Origin: Pantoea sp. Ap-967 | Lineage (GTDB): Bacteria; Pseudomonadota; Gammaproteobacteria; Pseudomonadales; Pseudomonadaceae | Reading direction: 5' to 3' | Assembly (NCBI RefSeq): GCF_011752565.1 | Contig: NZ_VWXK01000007.1 | Span: forward strand, 1 to 64,000 | Length of the DNA: 64,000 nucleotides | Shown here: positions 51,132-59,598 of the stretch, one piece after another | Layout of the letters: each line of letters starts with the position of its first letter | How positions within the stretch are numbered: the first letter of the stretch is position 1 | Program-made: the position numbers and the translations under genes | Notes under the pieces: model-generated | Databases searched by the model: none | The model's input: only the letters and a program-made list of their open reading frames with translations | Told to the model about the DNA's origin: nothing

Positions 51132-52301
51132 TCACTGGCCGGTGTGCTGAACGATGGGCGCGGTGGCGGCGTCGACCTGAACCTGGTCGCCAGCCTTGAC
51201 ATGCTGCAGGCCCTCGACCACCACACGCTCGCCGGCAGCCAGGCCTTCGCTGACCACCCAGCGGTCGCCCTGGGCACTGCCCAGCACCACTTGGCGTTCG
51301 GTGATACGGGCCTGGTCGTCGACCACCAGCACCTTCGGCACCCCGGCACTGTCGCGCAGGATGGCCCGCTGCGGCACACTCAGGCCCTTGGGCTGCACGG
51401 CCTGTTCCAGGCGCACGCGCACGTAGCTGCCGGGCAGCAGGTCGAGGTCGGGGTTGGGGAACTCGCTGCGCAGGGTGATCTGGTTGGTGCTGGGGTCGAC
51501 GCTGATGTCGGAGAACAGCAGCTTGCCGGGCAGCGGGTAGGCACTGCCATCGTCCTGAATCAGCGTGGCACGGGCCTGGCCGTCGCCTACCTGCTGCAAC
51601 TCGCCGGCACGCAAGGCGCGGCGCAGGGCGTTGAGCTCGCGGGTGGACTGGGTGACGTCGGCGTGGATCGGGTTGAGTTGCTGGATGGTCGCCAGGGGCG
51701 TGGTTTCATTCTGCCCAACCAGCGCACCTTCGGTGACCTGCGCCCGGCCGATGCGCCCGGCAATCGGCGCGGTGACCGTGGCATAACCCAGGTTCAGGCG
51801 CGCGCGCTCCAGTGCCGCGCGGGCCTCGGCAACGGCAGCGTCGGCCTGGAGGAAGGCGGCGCGGGCATTGTCGTATTCCTGGCGGCTGACGGCCTTGTCG
51901 TCGACCAACTGGCGGTAGCGCTGCTCCTGCAGGCGCGCCTGGTACAGGGTGGCTTCGGCCTTGGCCAGGGTGGCGCGGGCGCTGTCGTGGTCGGCCTTGA
52001 ACGGGGCAGGGTCGATCAGGAACAGCACATCGCCCTGCTTGACGTCGCTGCCTTCACGGTACACCCGCTTGAGCACCACACCGGCGACCCGTGCGCGGAC
52101 TTCGGCGGTGCGCGGGGCGAGCAGCCGGCCGCTGAGCTCGGTGCTGATGGCCAGCGGTTGCAGTTGCAGGGTTTCGACGCGCACCTGGGGGGTGGGTTGT
52201 TGGTCGTCCTGTTCGCTGGCGTCGTTGCAGCCGGCCAGGGTCAGGGACAACAGCGCCAGAAGCGCCACGGGGCGCAGGCGCGGGGAAAGGATGGTAGGCA
52301 T
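51132..52301 (-). CDS. RND efflux periplasmic adaptor (MexC-like lipoprotein)
   Basis: A 389-residue membrane-fusion protein with lipobox LTLAGC (C24). Order: lipoyl half, coiled-coil hairpin (about 90-165), lipoyl half (GYATVTAPIAGRIGRAQVTE), beta-barrel and membrane-proximal domain. It links the RND pump to an outer membrane channel. The ATG at 52301 follows GGAAG. Divergent from an RstAB-like two-component system across 168 bp, which suggests control by that system. Confidence 0.92.
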   Translation of the reverse strand: MPTILSPRLRPVALLALLSLTLAGCNDASEQDDQQPTPQVRVETLQLQPLAISTELSGRLLAPRTAEVRARVAGVVLKRVYREGSDVKQGDVLFLIDPAPFKADHDSARATLAKAEATLYQARLQEQRYRQLVDDKAVSRQEYDNARAAFLQADAAVAEARAALERARLNLGYATVTAPIAGRIGRAQVTEGALVGQNETTPLATIQQLNPIHADVTQSTRELNALRRALRAGELQQVGDGQARATLIQDDGSAYPLPGKLLFSDISVDPSTNQITLRSEFPNPDLDLLPGSYVRVRLEQAVQPKGLSVPQRAILRDSAGVPKVLVVDDQARITERQVVLGSAQGDRWVVSEGLAAGERVVVEGLQHVKAGDQVQVDAATAPIVQHTGQ

Positions 52302-52353
52302 GCGGATCTTCCGATGATGAGCCGGCATATCCTAAGGTGACGGCGATTAGCTG

Positions 52354-52365
52354 GCTGTTAACAGC
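52354..52365. promoter_or_regulatory. Perfect palindrome between the RND operon and the two-component system
   Basis: GCTGTTAACAGC is a 12-bp perfect palindrome in the 168-bp divergent intergenic region (52302-52469). Its position fits an operator for either operon. TGTTA recurs as GTGTTAAG at 52386-52393. Confidence 0.35.
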
Positions 52366-52469
52366 TGTTGGGCGTGTGTGAAAAAGTGTTAAGAAGAGGC
52401 CTGGCGCTTGGTAGGGTTCTATATTCTGCATGAACCTGTTCCGGCCTTTTCCATTTGCCTGTAAACCCT

Positions 52470-53171
52470 ATGCCCAACATTCTCCTGGTCGAAGACGACA
52501 GCGCCCTGTCCGAGCTGATCGCCAGCTACCTGCAACGCAACGAATTCCACGTCCGGGTCATCGCCCGGGGCGACCATGTGCTCGCGGCCTTCACCCAGGA
52601 AAAGCCCGACCTGGTCATCCTCGACCTGATGCTGCCCGGCATCGATGGCCTGCAACTGTGTCGCCTGCTGCGCCAGGCCTCGCAAAGCCTGCCGATCCTG
52701 ATGCTGACCGCCCGCGACGACAGCCACGACCAGGTGCTGGGCCTGGAAATGGGCGCCGACGACTACGTGACCAAACCCTGCGAACCCCGTGTGCTGTTGG
52801 CCCGGGTGCGCACCTTGCTGCGCCGCAGCAGCGTCCATGAACCCCGGCTGGACAGCCACCAGATCCTGATTGGCGGCTTGCGCATCGACCTGGCCGAACG
52901 CCTGGTCAGCTGGCGTGGCGAGGAAGTGGAGCTGTCCAGCGGCGAATACAACCTGCTGGTGGTACTGGCGCGCAACGCAGGCGTGGTGCTAAGCCGCGAC
53001 CGTATCCTGCAGCAGCTGCGCGGCATCGAGTTCAATGGCACCGACCGTTCGGTGGACGTGGCCATTTCCAAGCTGCGCCGCAAGTTCGACGACAGCGCCG
53101 GCGAGGCGCGCAAGATCAAGACCGTGTGGGGCAAGGGTTACCTGTTCAGCCGCGTCGAGTGGGAGTGCTGA
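52470..53171 (+). CDS. OmpR-family response regulator (RstA-like)
   Basis: A 233-residue regulator. The receiver domain has D9-D10, phosphoacceptor D52 (LDLMLPGIDG), T80 and K102 (YVTKPCEP). The C-terminal winged helix (about 130-230) includes LSSGEYNLLVVLARNAGVVL and ISKLRRKFDD. Start ATG at 52470 yields the usual MPNILLVEDD; a TTG at 52455 would add five residues. It is 6 bp upstream of the kinase gene and divergent from the RND pump operon. Confidence 0.92.
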   Translation: MPNILLVEDDSALSELIASYLQRNEFHVRVIARGDHVLAAFTQEKPDLVILDLMLPGIDGLQLCRLLRQASQSLPILMLTARDDSHDQVLGLEMGADDYVTKPCEPRVLLARVRTLLRRSSVHEPRLDSHQILIGGLRIDLAERLVSWRGEEVELSSGEYNLLVVLARNAGVVLSRDRILQQLRGIEFNGTDRSVDVAISKLRRKFDDSAGEARKIKTVWGKGYLFSRVEWEC

Positions 53172-53177
53172 CCGAGC

Positions 53178-54479
53178 ATGCTGAAAATCCTGGTGCGCCT
53201 GTACCTGGTGATCATCGTCGCCTATGCCGGGGCCTTGCTGTTCATTCCCGACACCATCGTTGGCCTGTTCCACGACCGCTTCATGGCCTACAACCTCGAC
53301 CAGGCCAAGGGCGTGCAGTCGCTGATCGTTCGCCAGTTCCGGCAAACCCCGCAGGCGCAGTGGCCGGCGGTGGAGCAGGACCTGGCCAAGGTCTTCGCGC
53401 CGTTGGAAGTCAAGCTGCTGCGTACCGGCCAGGCCGGGTTGAGCCCACAGGAACAGGCGCGCCTGGAGCATGGCCTGTACGCGGTGCGCATCGGCGACTG
53501 GGGCTACTACGAAACGGTGCTGGCGCCGCTGGGCGAGGGCTGGCTGGTGAGCCTGCATTCCCCGCCAGACCCGCTGGACATCAATGTGCTGTCGTGGGGC
53601 GTTACCGTGTTGATCGGCGCTGCCATGCTCGGCTGCCTGCTGCTGTGGGTATGGCCGCACTGGCGCGACCTGGAGCGGCTGAAGGAAACCGCCAGGCGCC
53701 TGGGCCAGGGGCAGATGGCCGAGCGCACGCACATTTCGGCGCATTCCAACATTGGCGAGCTGGCCGGGGTGTTCGACACCATGGCCAGCGACCTGGAGCG
53801 CCACGTCAACCAGCAGCGTGAACTGCTCAACGCCGTTTCCCATGAACTGCGCACGCCGCTTACCCGGCTGGATTTCGGCCTGGTGCTGCTGTTCGACGAA
53901 GTGCCGCCCACCAGCCGCAAGCGCTTGCTGGAGCTGGTGGGGCATGTGCGCGAGCTGGACGAGCTGGTGCTTGAACTGCTGTCGTACAGCCGGCTGTACA
54001 ACGCCGACCAGGCGCGGGAGCGGGTCGAGGTGTCGTTGCTGGAGCTGGTCGACAGCGTGCTGGGCGGTTTTGCCGAGGAGCTCGATACCCGGGGTATCCA
54101 GTGGGAAGTACGGGCCGAAGGCAACCTGCCGCGCTTCGTCCTCGACCCGCGCTTGACCGCCCGGGCGGTGCAGAACCTGGTGCGCAATGCCATGCGCTAC
54201 TGTGACCAGAGCCTGTTGTTGCGCTTGCGCCTTGAACAGGACGGCGCTTGCCTGTTGACGGTGGAGGATGACGGCATTGGTATTCCGGTGCAGGAGCGGG
54301 AGCGGATTTTCCAGCCGTTTTACCGCTTGGACCGCAGCCGCGACCGCAATACCGGCGGGTTCGGGCTGGGGCTTGCGATCAGCCGGCGGGCGATCGAGGG
54401 GCAGGGCGGGACCTTGACCGTGGCGCAATCGGCATTGGGTGGGGCACAGTTCAGGATTCGGTTGCCTGCGGGTGGGTAG
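53178..54479 (+). CDS. Sensor histidine kinase (RstB-like)
   Basis: A 433-residue kinase with two membrane helices (about 4-24 and 138-158) flanking a periplasmic domain of about 110 residues. HAMP follows, then the phosphoacceptor H222 in AVSHELRTPLTR, and a HATPase domain with N (NLVRNAMRY), G1 (VEDDGIGIP) and G2 (GGFGLGLAI) boxes. It should phosphorylate the regulator encoded just before it. The signal is unknown. Confidence 0.92.
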   Translation: MLKILVRLYLVIIVAYAGALLFIPDTIVGLFHDRFMAYNLDQAKGVQSLIVRQFRQTPQAQWPAVEQDLAKVFAPLEVKLLRTGQAGLSPQEQARLEHGLYAVRIGDWGYYETVLAPLGEGWLVSLHSPPDPLDINVLSWGVTVLIGAAMLGCLLLWVWPHWRDLERLKETARRLGQGQMAERTHISAHSNIGELAGVFDTMASDLERHVNQQRELLNAVSHELRTPLTRLDFGLVLLFDEVPPTSRKRLLELVGHVRELDELVLELLSYSRLYNADQARERVEVSLLELVDSVLGGFAEELDTRGIQWEVRAEGNLPRFVLDPRLTARAVQNLVRNAMRYCDQSLLLRLRLEQDGACLLTVEDDGIGIPVQERERIFQPFYRLDRSRDRNTGGFGLGLAISRRAIEGQGGTLTVAQSALGGAQFRIRLPAGG

Positions 54480-54485
54480 GTTGGC

Positions 54486-54539
54486 AGGCCCGGCCCCTTC
54501 GCTGTAGGAGCGGGCTTGCCCCGCGAAAGGGCCGGGCCT
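54486..54539. repeat. REP element within a larger hairpin between convergent genes
   Basis: AGGCCCGGCCC (54486-54496) and GGGCCGGGCCT (54529-54539) are perfect inverted arms enclosing a REP core. The element fills the 61-bp gap between the kinase and diguanylate cyclase stops and may terminate both. Confidence 0.85.
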
Positions 54540-54540
54540 G

Positions 54541-55632
54541 CTAACTGCTTTCTGCAAGGCTAGCCGTCCACAACACAACCCGGTCCTTGCCACTGTGCTT
54601 GGCCTCATAAAGCGCCTGGTCCGCCCGCACCAGTGCCATGCTCAGGCTGTCACCGGCCTGCACCCGCGCCAAGCCGATGCTGATGGTGACCGGCGGCACC
54701 CCCAGGTCCTCGCGCACCTGTTGGCACAGCGCCGCCACCCGTTGTTCGGCCGTGCCCTCGTCCAGCCCCTGGAAAAAGATCGCGAATTCCTCGCCGCCCA
54801 ACCGGGCGAATTCGTACCCGGCCACCACCGCCTTGATATTCACCGCCACGCGCTTGAGCACTTCATCGCCCACGTCATGGCCGAACTGGTCGTTGACCCG
54901 CTTGAAGTTGTCGATGTCGACCATCGCCAGAAACTGGCCCGAGGACGCCAGGCGAAGCTGGCGCTCAGCCTTGGCCATGAACGAGCGGCGGTTGGGGATT
55001 TCGGTGAGGGCGTCGACATAGGCCTGCTCCAGCAGCACCTTGGACAGGTAGAAGTTGTGCAGCTTGGCCTGGCGCATCTGCAGGTAGCTGTAGATCACCA
55101 GGGCGCTGAGGAACAGGGCATAGCTGAACAGCATGGCGCCTTCGAGCTCATCGGGTTCGATGCGGGTGTGAAAGAAGGGGTTGAGCACCGCCCAGGCAAT
55201 GGCCATGGCGCAGAAGAACGACCAGCGCCGCACCGGCAGCACCGACACGGCATAGAGCACGGTCGACACCCCCAGCACCAGCCACACTGGGCGTAGAGTG
55301 ACCGGGATGCCTTCGATCACCAGGCGCATGCCCAAGGTGATGACGGCCACGAACAGCAGGTTGAGCACGTCGAAGTGGTGGCTGCGGCGGGTGAAGTGCA
55401 GCACCACGGTGAGGCAGCCGAGCAGGGCGATGAACAGGTAGGAGAGCCAGGTGAAGCCTTGGCCGCCGAGGAAGCTGACGATCAGGTCGAAGACCAGCCA
55501 GATCAGGGTGCTGACGCAGAACACCAGCTTGCAGAATGGGCGCATTGCGTCGAATTCGTGCTGGCGAAATTCAGCGCGCAGGGCGGCGGGGGCGACCTGT
55601 TGGCGGATGTGGTCCTCGATGGTTTTGAACAT
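54541..55632 (-). CDS. Membrane-bound diguanylate cyclase
   Basis: A 363-residue protein with about six membrane helices (about 35-185) and a C-terminal GGDEF domain. The active site is GGEEF (279-283), and DNFKRVNDQFGHDVGD supplies the metal and guanine contacts, so it should be active. The RxxD inhibitory site is replaced by VAGY, which suggests no product feedback. The gene is downstream of, and on the same strand as, the wecB-nfrB-nfrA cluster, whose glycosyltransferase has a c-di-GMP-binding domain. A REP pair lies between them. Confidence 0.92.
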   Translation of the reverse strand: MFKTIEDHIRQQVAPAALRAEFRQHEFDAMRPFCKLVFCVSTLIWLVFDLIVSFLGGQGFTWLSYLFIALLGCLTVVLHFTRRSHHFDVLNLLFVAVITLGMRLVIEGIPVTLRPVWLVLGVSTVLYAVSVLPVRRWSFFCAMAIAWAVLNPFFHTRIEPDELEGAMLFSYALFLSALVIYSYLQMRQAKLHNFYLSKVLLEQAYVDALTEIPNRRSFMAKAERQLRLASSGQFLAMVDIDNFKRVNDQFGHDVGDEVLKRVAVNIKAVVAGYEFARLGGEEFAIFFQGLDEGTAEQRVAALCQQVREDLGVPPVTISIGLARVQAGDSLSMALVRADQALYEAKHSGKDRVVLWTASLAESS

Positions 55633-55663
55633 TGGTGGGCTCCTTGAGAGCGGCTTGGGCAGG

Positions 55664-55753
55664 GCCGGCCTCTTCGCGGGGCAAGCCCGCTCCTACAAGG
55701 ACCGCACAACACCGGGGGCCCTGTAGGAGCGGGCTTGCCCCGCGAAAGGGCCG
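55664..55753. repeat. Inverted REP pair
   Basis: GCCGGCCTCTTCGCGGGGCA and GTAGGAGCGGGCTTGCCCCG in opposite orientation. The pair separates the DUF4434-like gene from the diguanylate cyclase gene (133-bp gap). Confidence 0.9.
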
Positions 55754-55765
55754 GAACAGGCTAGC

Positions 55766-56605
55766 TCAATTCAGTGGCAACAACCCCCGGGCCCAAGGCC
55801 GGTAACGCAAGGCAAACACCGCTTCGGCATGGCACCCCGCAGCGAGCTTCGGTTCCGCGGGCTCGGCCCGAAACGCCTGCCCCGGCGCGCTCACCTGGCG
55901 AAACGCCTCGCGTACCACGCCCACCCGGCACGGCAGCGCCTGCTCATAGCCCTGGCGCACCAGCGCCGGCAAGCGCCCCGTCCCGGCGCCGTCCTGCCAC
56001 CACACCCTCAAGCCCAGCCCGGCCAGTTGGTCCAGCCAGGCACCATTGACCCGCGGCGCTAGTTTCCCTGCACTGAACGCACTGAGGTGCAGCGGCTTGT
56101 CCAGTTGCCGGTTGAACGCCTGTAATTGGCTGAACAGCGCTTGGCGGCGGTCGCTGTCACGAAAATGCAGGTCATCCAGCTCCATCGGCAGGTACCACCC
56201 TGCCACCGGCAACTGCCACTGCTCACGCACCTGCCGGTACTGACCGAGCGAGCGCCCCAACTGTGATTTCCAGTAGCTGCCCAGGCCGTCAGCGTCGAGC
56301 TCGCCAATGCGCTGGTAATAGGCCGGGTCCATGTACAGCCCAAGCACCAGTTCCAGGCCTTGGGCATGGGCTTGGCGCAGGCTGTTGGCCAGCCACCCTT
56401 GGGCGCCGCCAAAGTCGCTGTCGCCGTAGGCGCTCCATTGCACGATCAACGTGGCGACGCCTTGCGCCCTGGTCGCGCGCCACAGTTGCTGCCACTGTGC
56501 TGGGGTGACGGCGGCGTCGGCATTGAGCGGCTGGTAGAACAGGCGCTGGTCGGCCATGGCCGGCAGGCAGAGGGCAAGCATGCAAATGGCCAGCAAGGTA
56601 CGCAT
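55766..56605 (-). CDS. DUF4434-like periplasmic TIM-barrel protein of the Nfr locus
   Basis: A 279-residue exported protein (signal peptide LAICMLALCLPAMA) with features of a glycoside-hydrolase-like TIM barrel: LIVQWSAYGDSDFGG, LELVLGLYMDPAYY, GWYLPMELDD with an acidic pair, and a C-terminal segment. It resembles DUF4434 proteins such as E. coli YbcH, encoded beside nfrAB. It may trim or modify the polysaccharide in the periplasm. Its start codon shares a base with the nfrA stop (TGATG). No activity can be read directly. Confidence 0.72.
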   Translation of the reverse strand: MRTLLAICMLALCLPAMADQRLFYQPLNADAAVTPAQWQQLWRATRAQGVATLIVQWSAYGDSDFGGAQGWLANSLRQAHAQGLELVLGLYMDPAYYQRIGELDADGLGSYWKSQLGRSLGQYRQVREQWQLPVAGWYLPMELDDLHFRDSDRRQALFSQLQAFNRQLDKPLHLSAFSAGKLAPRVNGAWLDQLAGLGLRVWWQDGAGTGRLPALVRQGYEQALPCRVGVVREAFRQVSAPGQAFRAEPAEPKLAAGCHAEAVFALRYRPWARGLLPLN

Positions 56606-59598
56606 CAGAAGGTCATCTCCACGCCAACCAGCACGCCATTGGCCTGCTCGTAAAGGTTGCCACCCAGTGACTGCTGGTACTCGGCGCGTACTTTCAACGA
56701 ACCGCGGTAGGCGTTGTAGCGGTCGTCATCGAACCACCATTGCCAGCGCATGCCCACCCCGGTGCGGGCGTCCTGGCGCCAATCGTTGCTTGGGTCCTGG
56801 CTTGCGAATTCGAAGAAGCCGTAGGGCATGATCGTCTGCGGCGACTGGGTGGGCAGCTTCCAGGCGTGGCCCTGCTGGTAGCGCGACAGCCAGGCGTGGT
56901 CGCCGGCGCGGGTCCACCAGGCGGCGTCGAGGTACAGGAAGCGTTCGTTCCAGTCATCTTCGTCGACCCGCCAGTCGTTGCGCCAACGGCCCTGGTCGAG
57001 GAACGAGGCGGTGGCGCGCAACAGCAGGTCGTTGCTCGATTCGGCGTGATGGCGCAGGTCGCCCCAGTTGCCGCCGACCTTGGCCGGGCTCAGCAGCTCG
57101 CCCAGGCTCAGGCCATTGTAGTGGGTGTCGTCGATTTGCCGCTGGTGGTACAGCTCGGCGTACAGGTTGAGGTTGGCCTGGCCGAACGGCTTGTAGCGCA
57201 GCCCCACGCCGGTGCCCATGCTTTGCGCATACTCGCTGCGGCCCTGGCCGCCGAACAATACCCGACCGTAGACCGACAAGGTGCTGCCATTGCGGCTGGG
57301 TTCTTCCCCCAGGGCGTGGTCCCACATCGCCAGTTGCACGTTTTGCGATTGCGCCCGGCGGGATGCCCCGCTGCGCTGGCCGTTGTCGAGGAACTTGTCG
57401 TTGGTCGAGGTGCCGGCCGGTGACCAGGTGCTGGCCAAGGTGACCGTGTCGCGCCGTGACAAGGCTTCGTGGGCGCGGCGCTGGCGGTACTTGCGCGCCT
57501 CCAGGCTGCCGTATTCGTCGTCGCCGTCGACCAGGTCCTGCTCCACGTCCAGTACCCGGCGCAGTTCGCGGCGGGCAGCGGCGCTTTGCTCGGTTTCGTC
57601 GTAGCGCAGGGCGAGGGTTTCACCGAGCCGGTAGTCCTCGGGGAAGTCGTGGGTGGCGCGTTCCAGGTAGGGGATCGACTGGCGGCGTTGGGCCGCGTCC
57701 TGCGAACCGGCCAGGCGCATGCCATAGTCGGCGCGGTAGCGTGGCTGGTCGGGGGCCAGGCGCACGGCGTCTGCCAACCAGGCAGTGCTTTGCTCGCTGT
57801 CGCCGGCCAGCTGTGCGGTGCTGGCGGCGGCGTAGTAGTGCTCGGCACGCGGGTTGTGGGCCAGGGCCTGGCGCTGGAAACCCAGGGCCGCCTGCAGGTC
57901 GCCCTGGCGCTGGGCAATGGCGGCGCCCAGTGCCCAGTCGTCGGCACTGTGGTGCGCAGCAGCATCCCAGTAGCGGCGGGCTGCCTGGGCATCGCCGGCG
58001 TTGAGTGCGCCGCGTGCGGCGGTCAGGCGGGCGTTGTCGGTCCAGGCGCTGTCGGGCAGGTTGCGCCAGATCGGCAAAGCTGTTTCGGAATCGCCGGCGG
58101 CCTCCAGGGCATAGGCCAGGGGCAGACGGTTATCGCGGTCGCCCAGGCGTTCGGCGGCTTGGTAGTAGACCACGGCCTCGCCAGGCTGGTCGGGCATGGC
58201 GCAGCGGCCCAGGGCGCGGTACTGGCCGGCTTCGCTGGGGGATGCCGGTATCGCCTTGCGCACCGCATCGCACTGGCCGTTTTCGGCCAGGCGGGCTAGC
58301 AGTTGCGCGCGGGTGGCGCTGTTGACGCGCGGGATCAGGGCAAGCATGCGGCGGCTGTCCAATGGGCCGTCGTTGCGTGCATAACTATCACCCAGGCGTT
58401 GCAACAGCGAGGGTGTCAGGCGGCCTTGGCGGCGCTCGAAGGCCTGCTCCAGCAACGCGCGGGCGCGCTCGCCCTGGCCCTGCTGCACCAGCAGGTAGGT
58501 GGCCTGCTCCAGTGCGGCCAGGTCACCGCTCTGGCGATAGCGCTGTTGCCATTCGCCGGCTGTGCGTGGCTGGGGCGGCCGCACTGGGTCGCCGTACAGG
58601 CGCTGCTGGAGCACCGCGTAGGCACGCGGGTCGGCAGTGGCAGGGCAGCCCTTGAACTGCTCCCGGGCGACCTCGGGGTCATGGCGCGACAGCCAGTCGA
58701 CGGTTTCCAGGCAGGGGCGCTGCACTTCATTGCTCAGGCGCCGCACCAGCGGCGCATCGTCGCCTTCACGGGCCAGTTCCCACAGTTGCTGGCGCTGCTC
58801 GGGCTGTTGCAACTGCTCGGTGGGCAGGGTTTGCATCCAGCGCTGGGCCTGTTGGTTATGGCCCATGGCAATGGCCCGGTTGGCCATGGCCAGGCGCGTC
58901 TGGTTGGCGACTTCGGGGGAGGGAGCGCTCGGCAGCAGCCTGCTCAGGCCTTTCTCATCCAGCTGTTGCACGTAGGCATTGGCCAGCCGTTGCCAGTCCT
59001 GCGGCGGCAACTGGCCTTGCTCGGCCAAGGGTTGCAACTGTTCGATGGTTTCCTTCCAGTTGCGCAACTGCTCGGCAAAGTTGGCCCGGGCCAGGCGCAG
59101 CACCTGGCCGTCATCCCGTGGCGGCAAATGGTTGAGCCAGGCCAGCGCCTTGCCGGCGCCGCCGAACTTGGCAAGGCTCAGGCTGTAGGCCTGCCACAGG
59201 CGAATGCGCTGCATGCTGCCTGAGCTGGCCAACCAGGCCTCCACCTGGCTGGCGGCAGGAGGGTCCTGCTCGATCCAGGTCAGGCGCAACTCCAGCAAGG
59301 CATCGGCATATTCCGGGCCATCGCCGAGCTGTTCGGCCAGGGCCTGGGCTTCCTTGTAGCGGCGTTGGTGGGCCAGGGCCTCGACCAACAGGGCGCGGGC
59401 TTCATCGTTGTTGGGCACGCGACCGAGCACATGGCGGGTCAGGCGTTCGACTTCGGCCCAGTTGTTCTGCTTCGCCTCGCGGTAGCTGCGTTCCATGAAC
59501 GGGTAGCTGGTGAAGCGCTGGAAATCGGTCATCGGCGCCGCCAGCGCCGTGGAGCACAGCAACAAGCCGGGCAGGATCAGGGACAGGCGCGCTTTCAT
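56605..59598 (-). CDS. nfrA: NfrA-like outer membrane polysaccharide exporter (N4 adsorption protein A family)
   Basis: A 997-residue outer membrane protein. The signal peptide ends STALAAP. The bulk (about 30-640) is an array of TPR helices with ALALNHL/AQAAR-type repeats. The C-terminal ~250 residues form a beta-barrel (LGVGMRWQWWFDDDRYNAYR near the end) closing in MTF with terminal Phe. In E. coli the homologue is the phage N4 receptor and exports the NGR polysaccharide made by NfrB. The order TPR then barrel is like PgaA and BcsC. It overlaps nfrB by 4 bp. Confidence 0.9.
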   Translation of the reverse strand: MKARLSLILPGLLLCSTALAAPMTDFQRFTSYPFMERSYREAKQNNWAEVERLTRHVLGRVPNNDEARALLVEALAHQRRYKEAQALAEQLGDGPEYADALLELRLTWIEQDPPAASQVEAWLASSGSMQRIRLWQAYSLSLAKFGGAGKALAWLNHLPPRDDGQVLRLARANFAEQLRNWKETIEQLQPLAEQGQLPPQDWQRLANAYVQQLDEKGLSRLLPSAPSPEVANQTRLAMANRAIAMGHNQQAQRWMQTLPTEQLQQPEQRQQLWELAREGDDAPLVRRLSNEVQRPCLETVDWLSRHDPEVAREQFKGCPATADPRAYAVLQQRLYGDPVRPPQPRTAGEWQQRYRQSGDLAALEQATYLLVQQGQGERARALLEQAFERRQGRLTPSLLQRLGDSYARNDGPLDSRRMLALIPRVNSATRAQLLARLAENGQCDAVRKAIPASPSEAGQYRALGRCAMPDQPGEAVVYYQAAERLGDRDNRLPLAYALEAAGDSETALPIWRNLPDSAWTDNARLTAARGALNAGDAQAARRYWDAAAHHSADDWALGAAIAQRQGDLQAALGFQRQALAHNPRAEHYYAAASTAQLAGDSEQSTAWLADAVRLAPDQPRYRADYGMRLAGSQDAAQRRQSIPYLERATHDFPEDYRLGETLALRYDETEQSAAARRELRRVLDVEQDLVDGDDEYGSLEARKYRQRRAHEALSRRDTVTLASTWSPAGTSTNDKFLDNGQRSGASRRAQSQNVQLAMWDHALGEEPSRNGSTLSVYGRVLFGGQGRSEYAQSMGTGVGLRYKPFGQANLNLYAELYHQRQIDDTHYNGLSLGELLSPAKVGGNWGDLRHHAESSNDLLLRATASFLDQGRWRNDWRVDEDDWNERFLYLDAAWWTRAGDHAWLSRYQQGHAWKLPTQSPQTIMPYGFFEFASQDPSNDWRQDARTGVGMRWQWWFDDDRYNAYRGSLKVRAEYQQSLGGNLYEQANGVLVGVEMTF

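Noticed and set aside
47764..51150. 1128-residue open frame on the plus strand
   Set aside because: Antisense to the RND transporter; low-complexity His/Gln/Gly-rich translation and no motif, while the minus strand encodes an intact RND pump.
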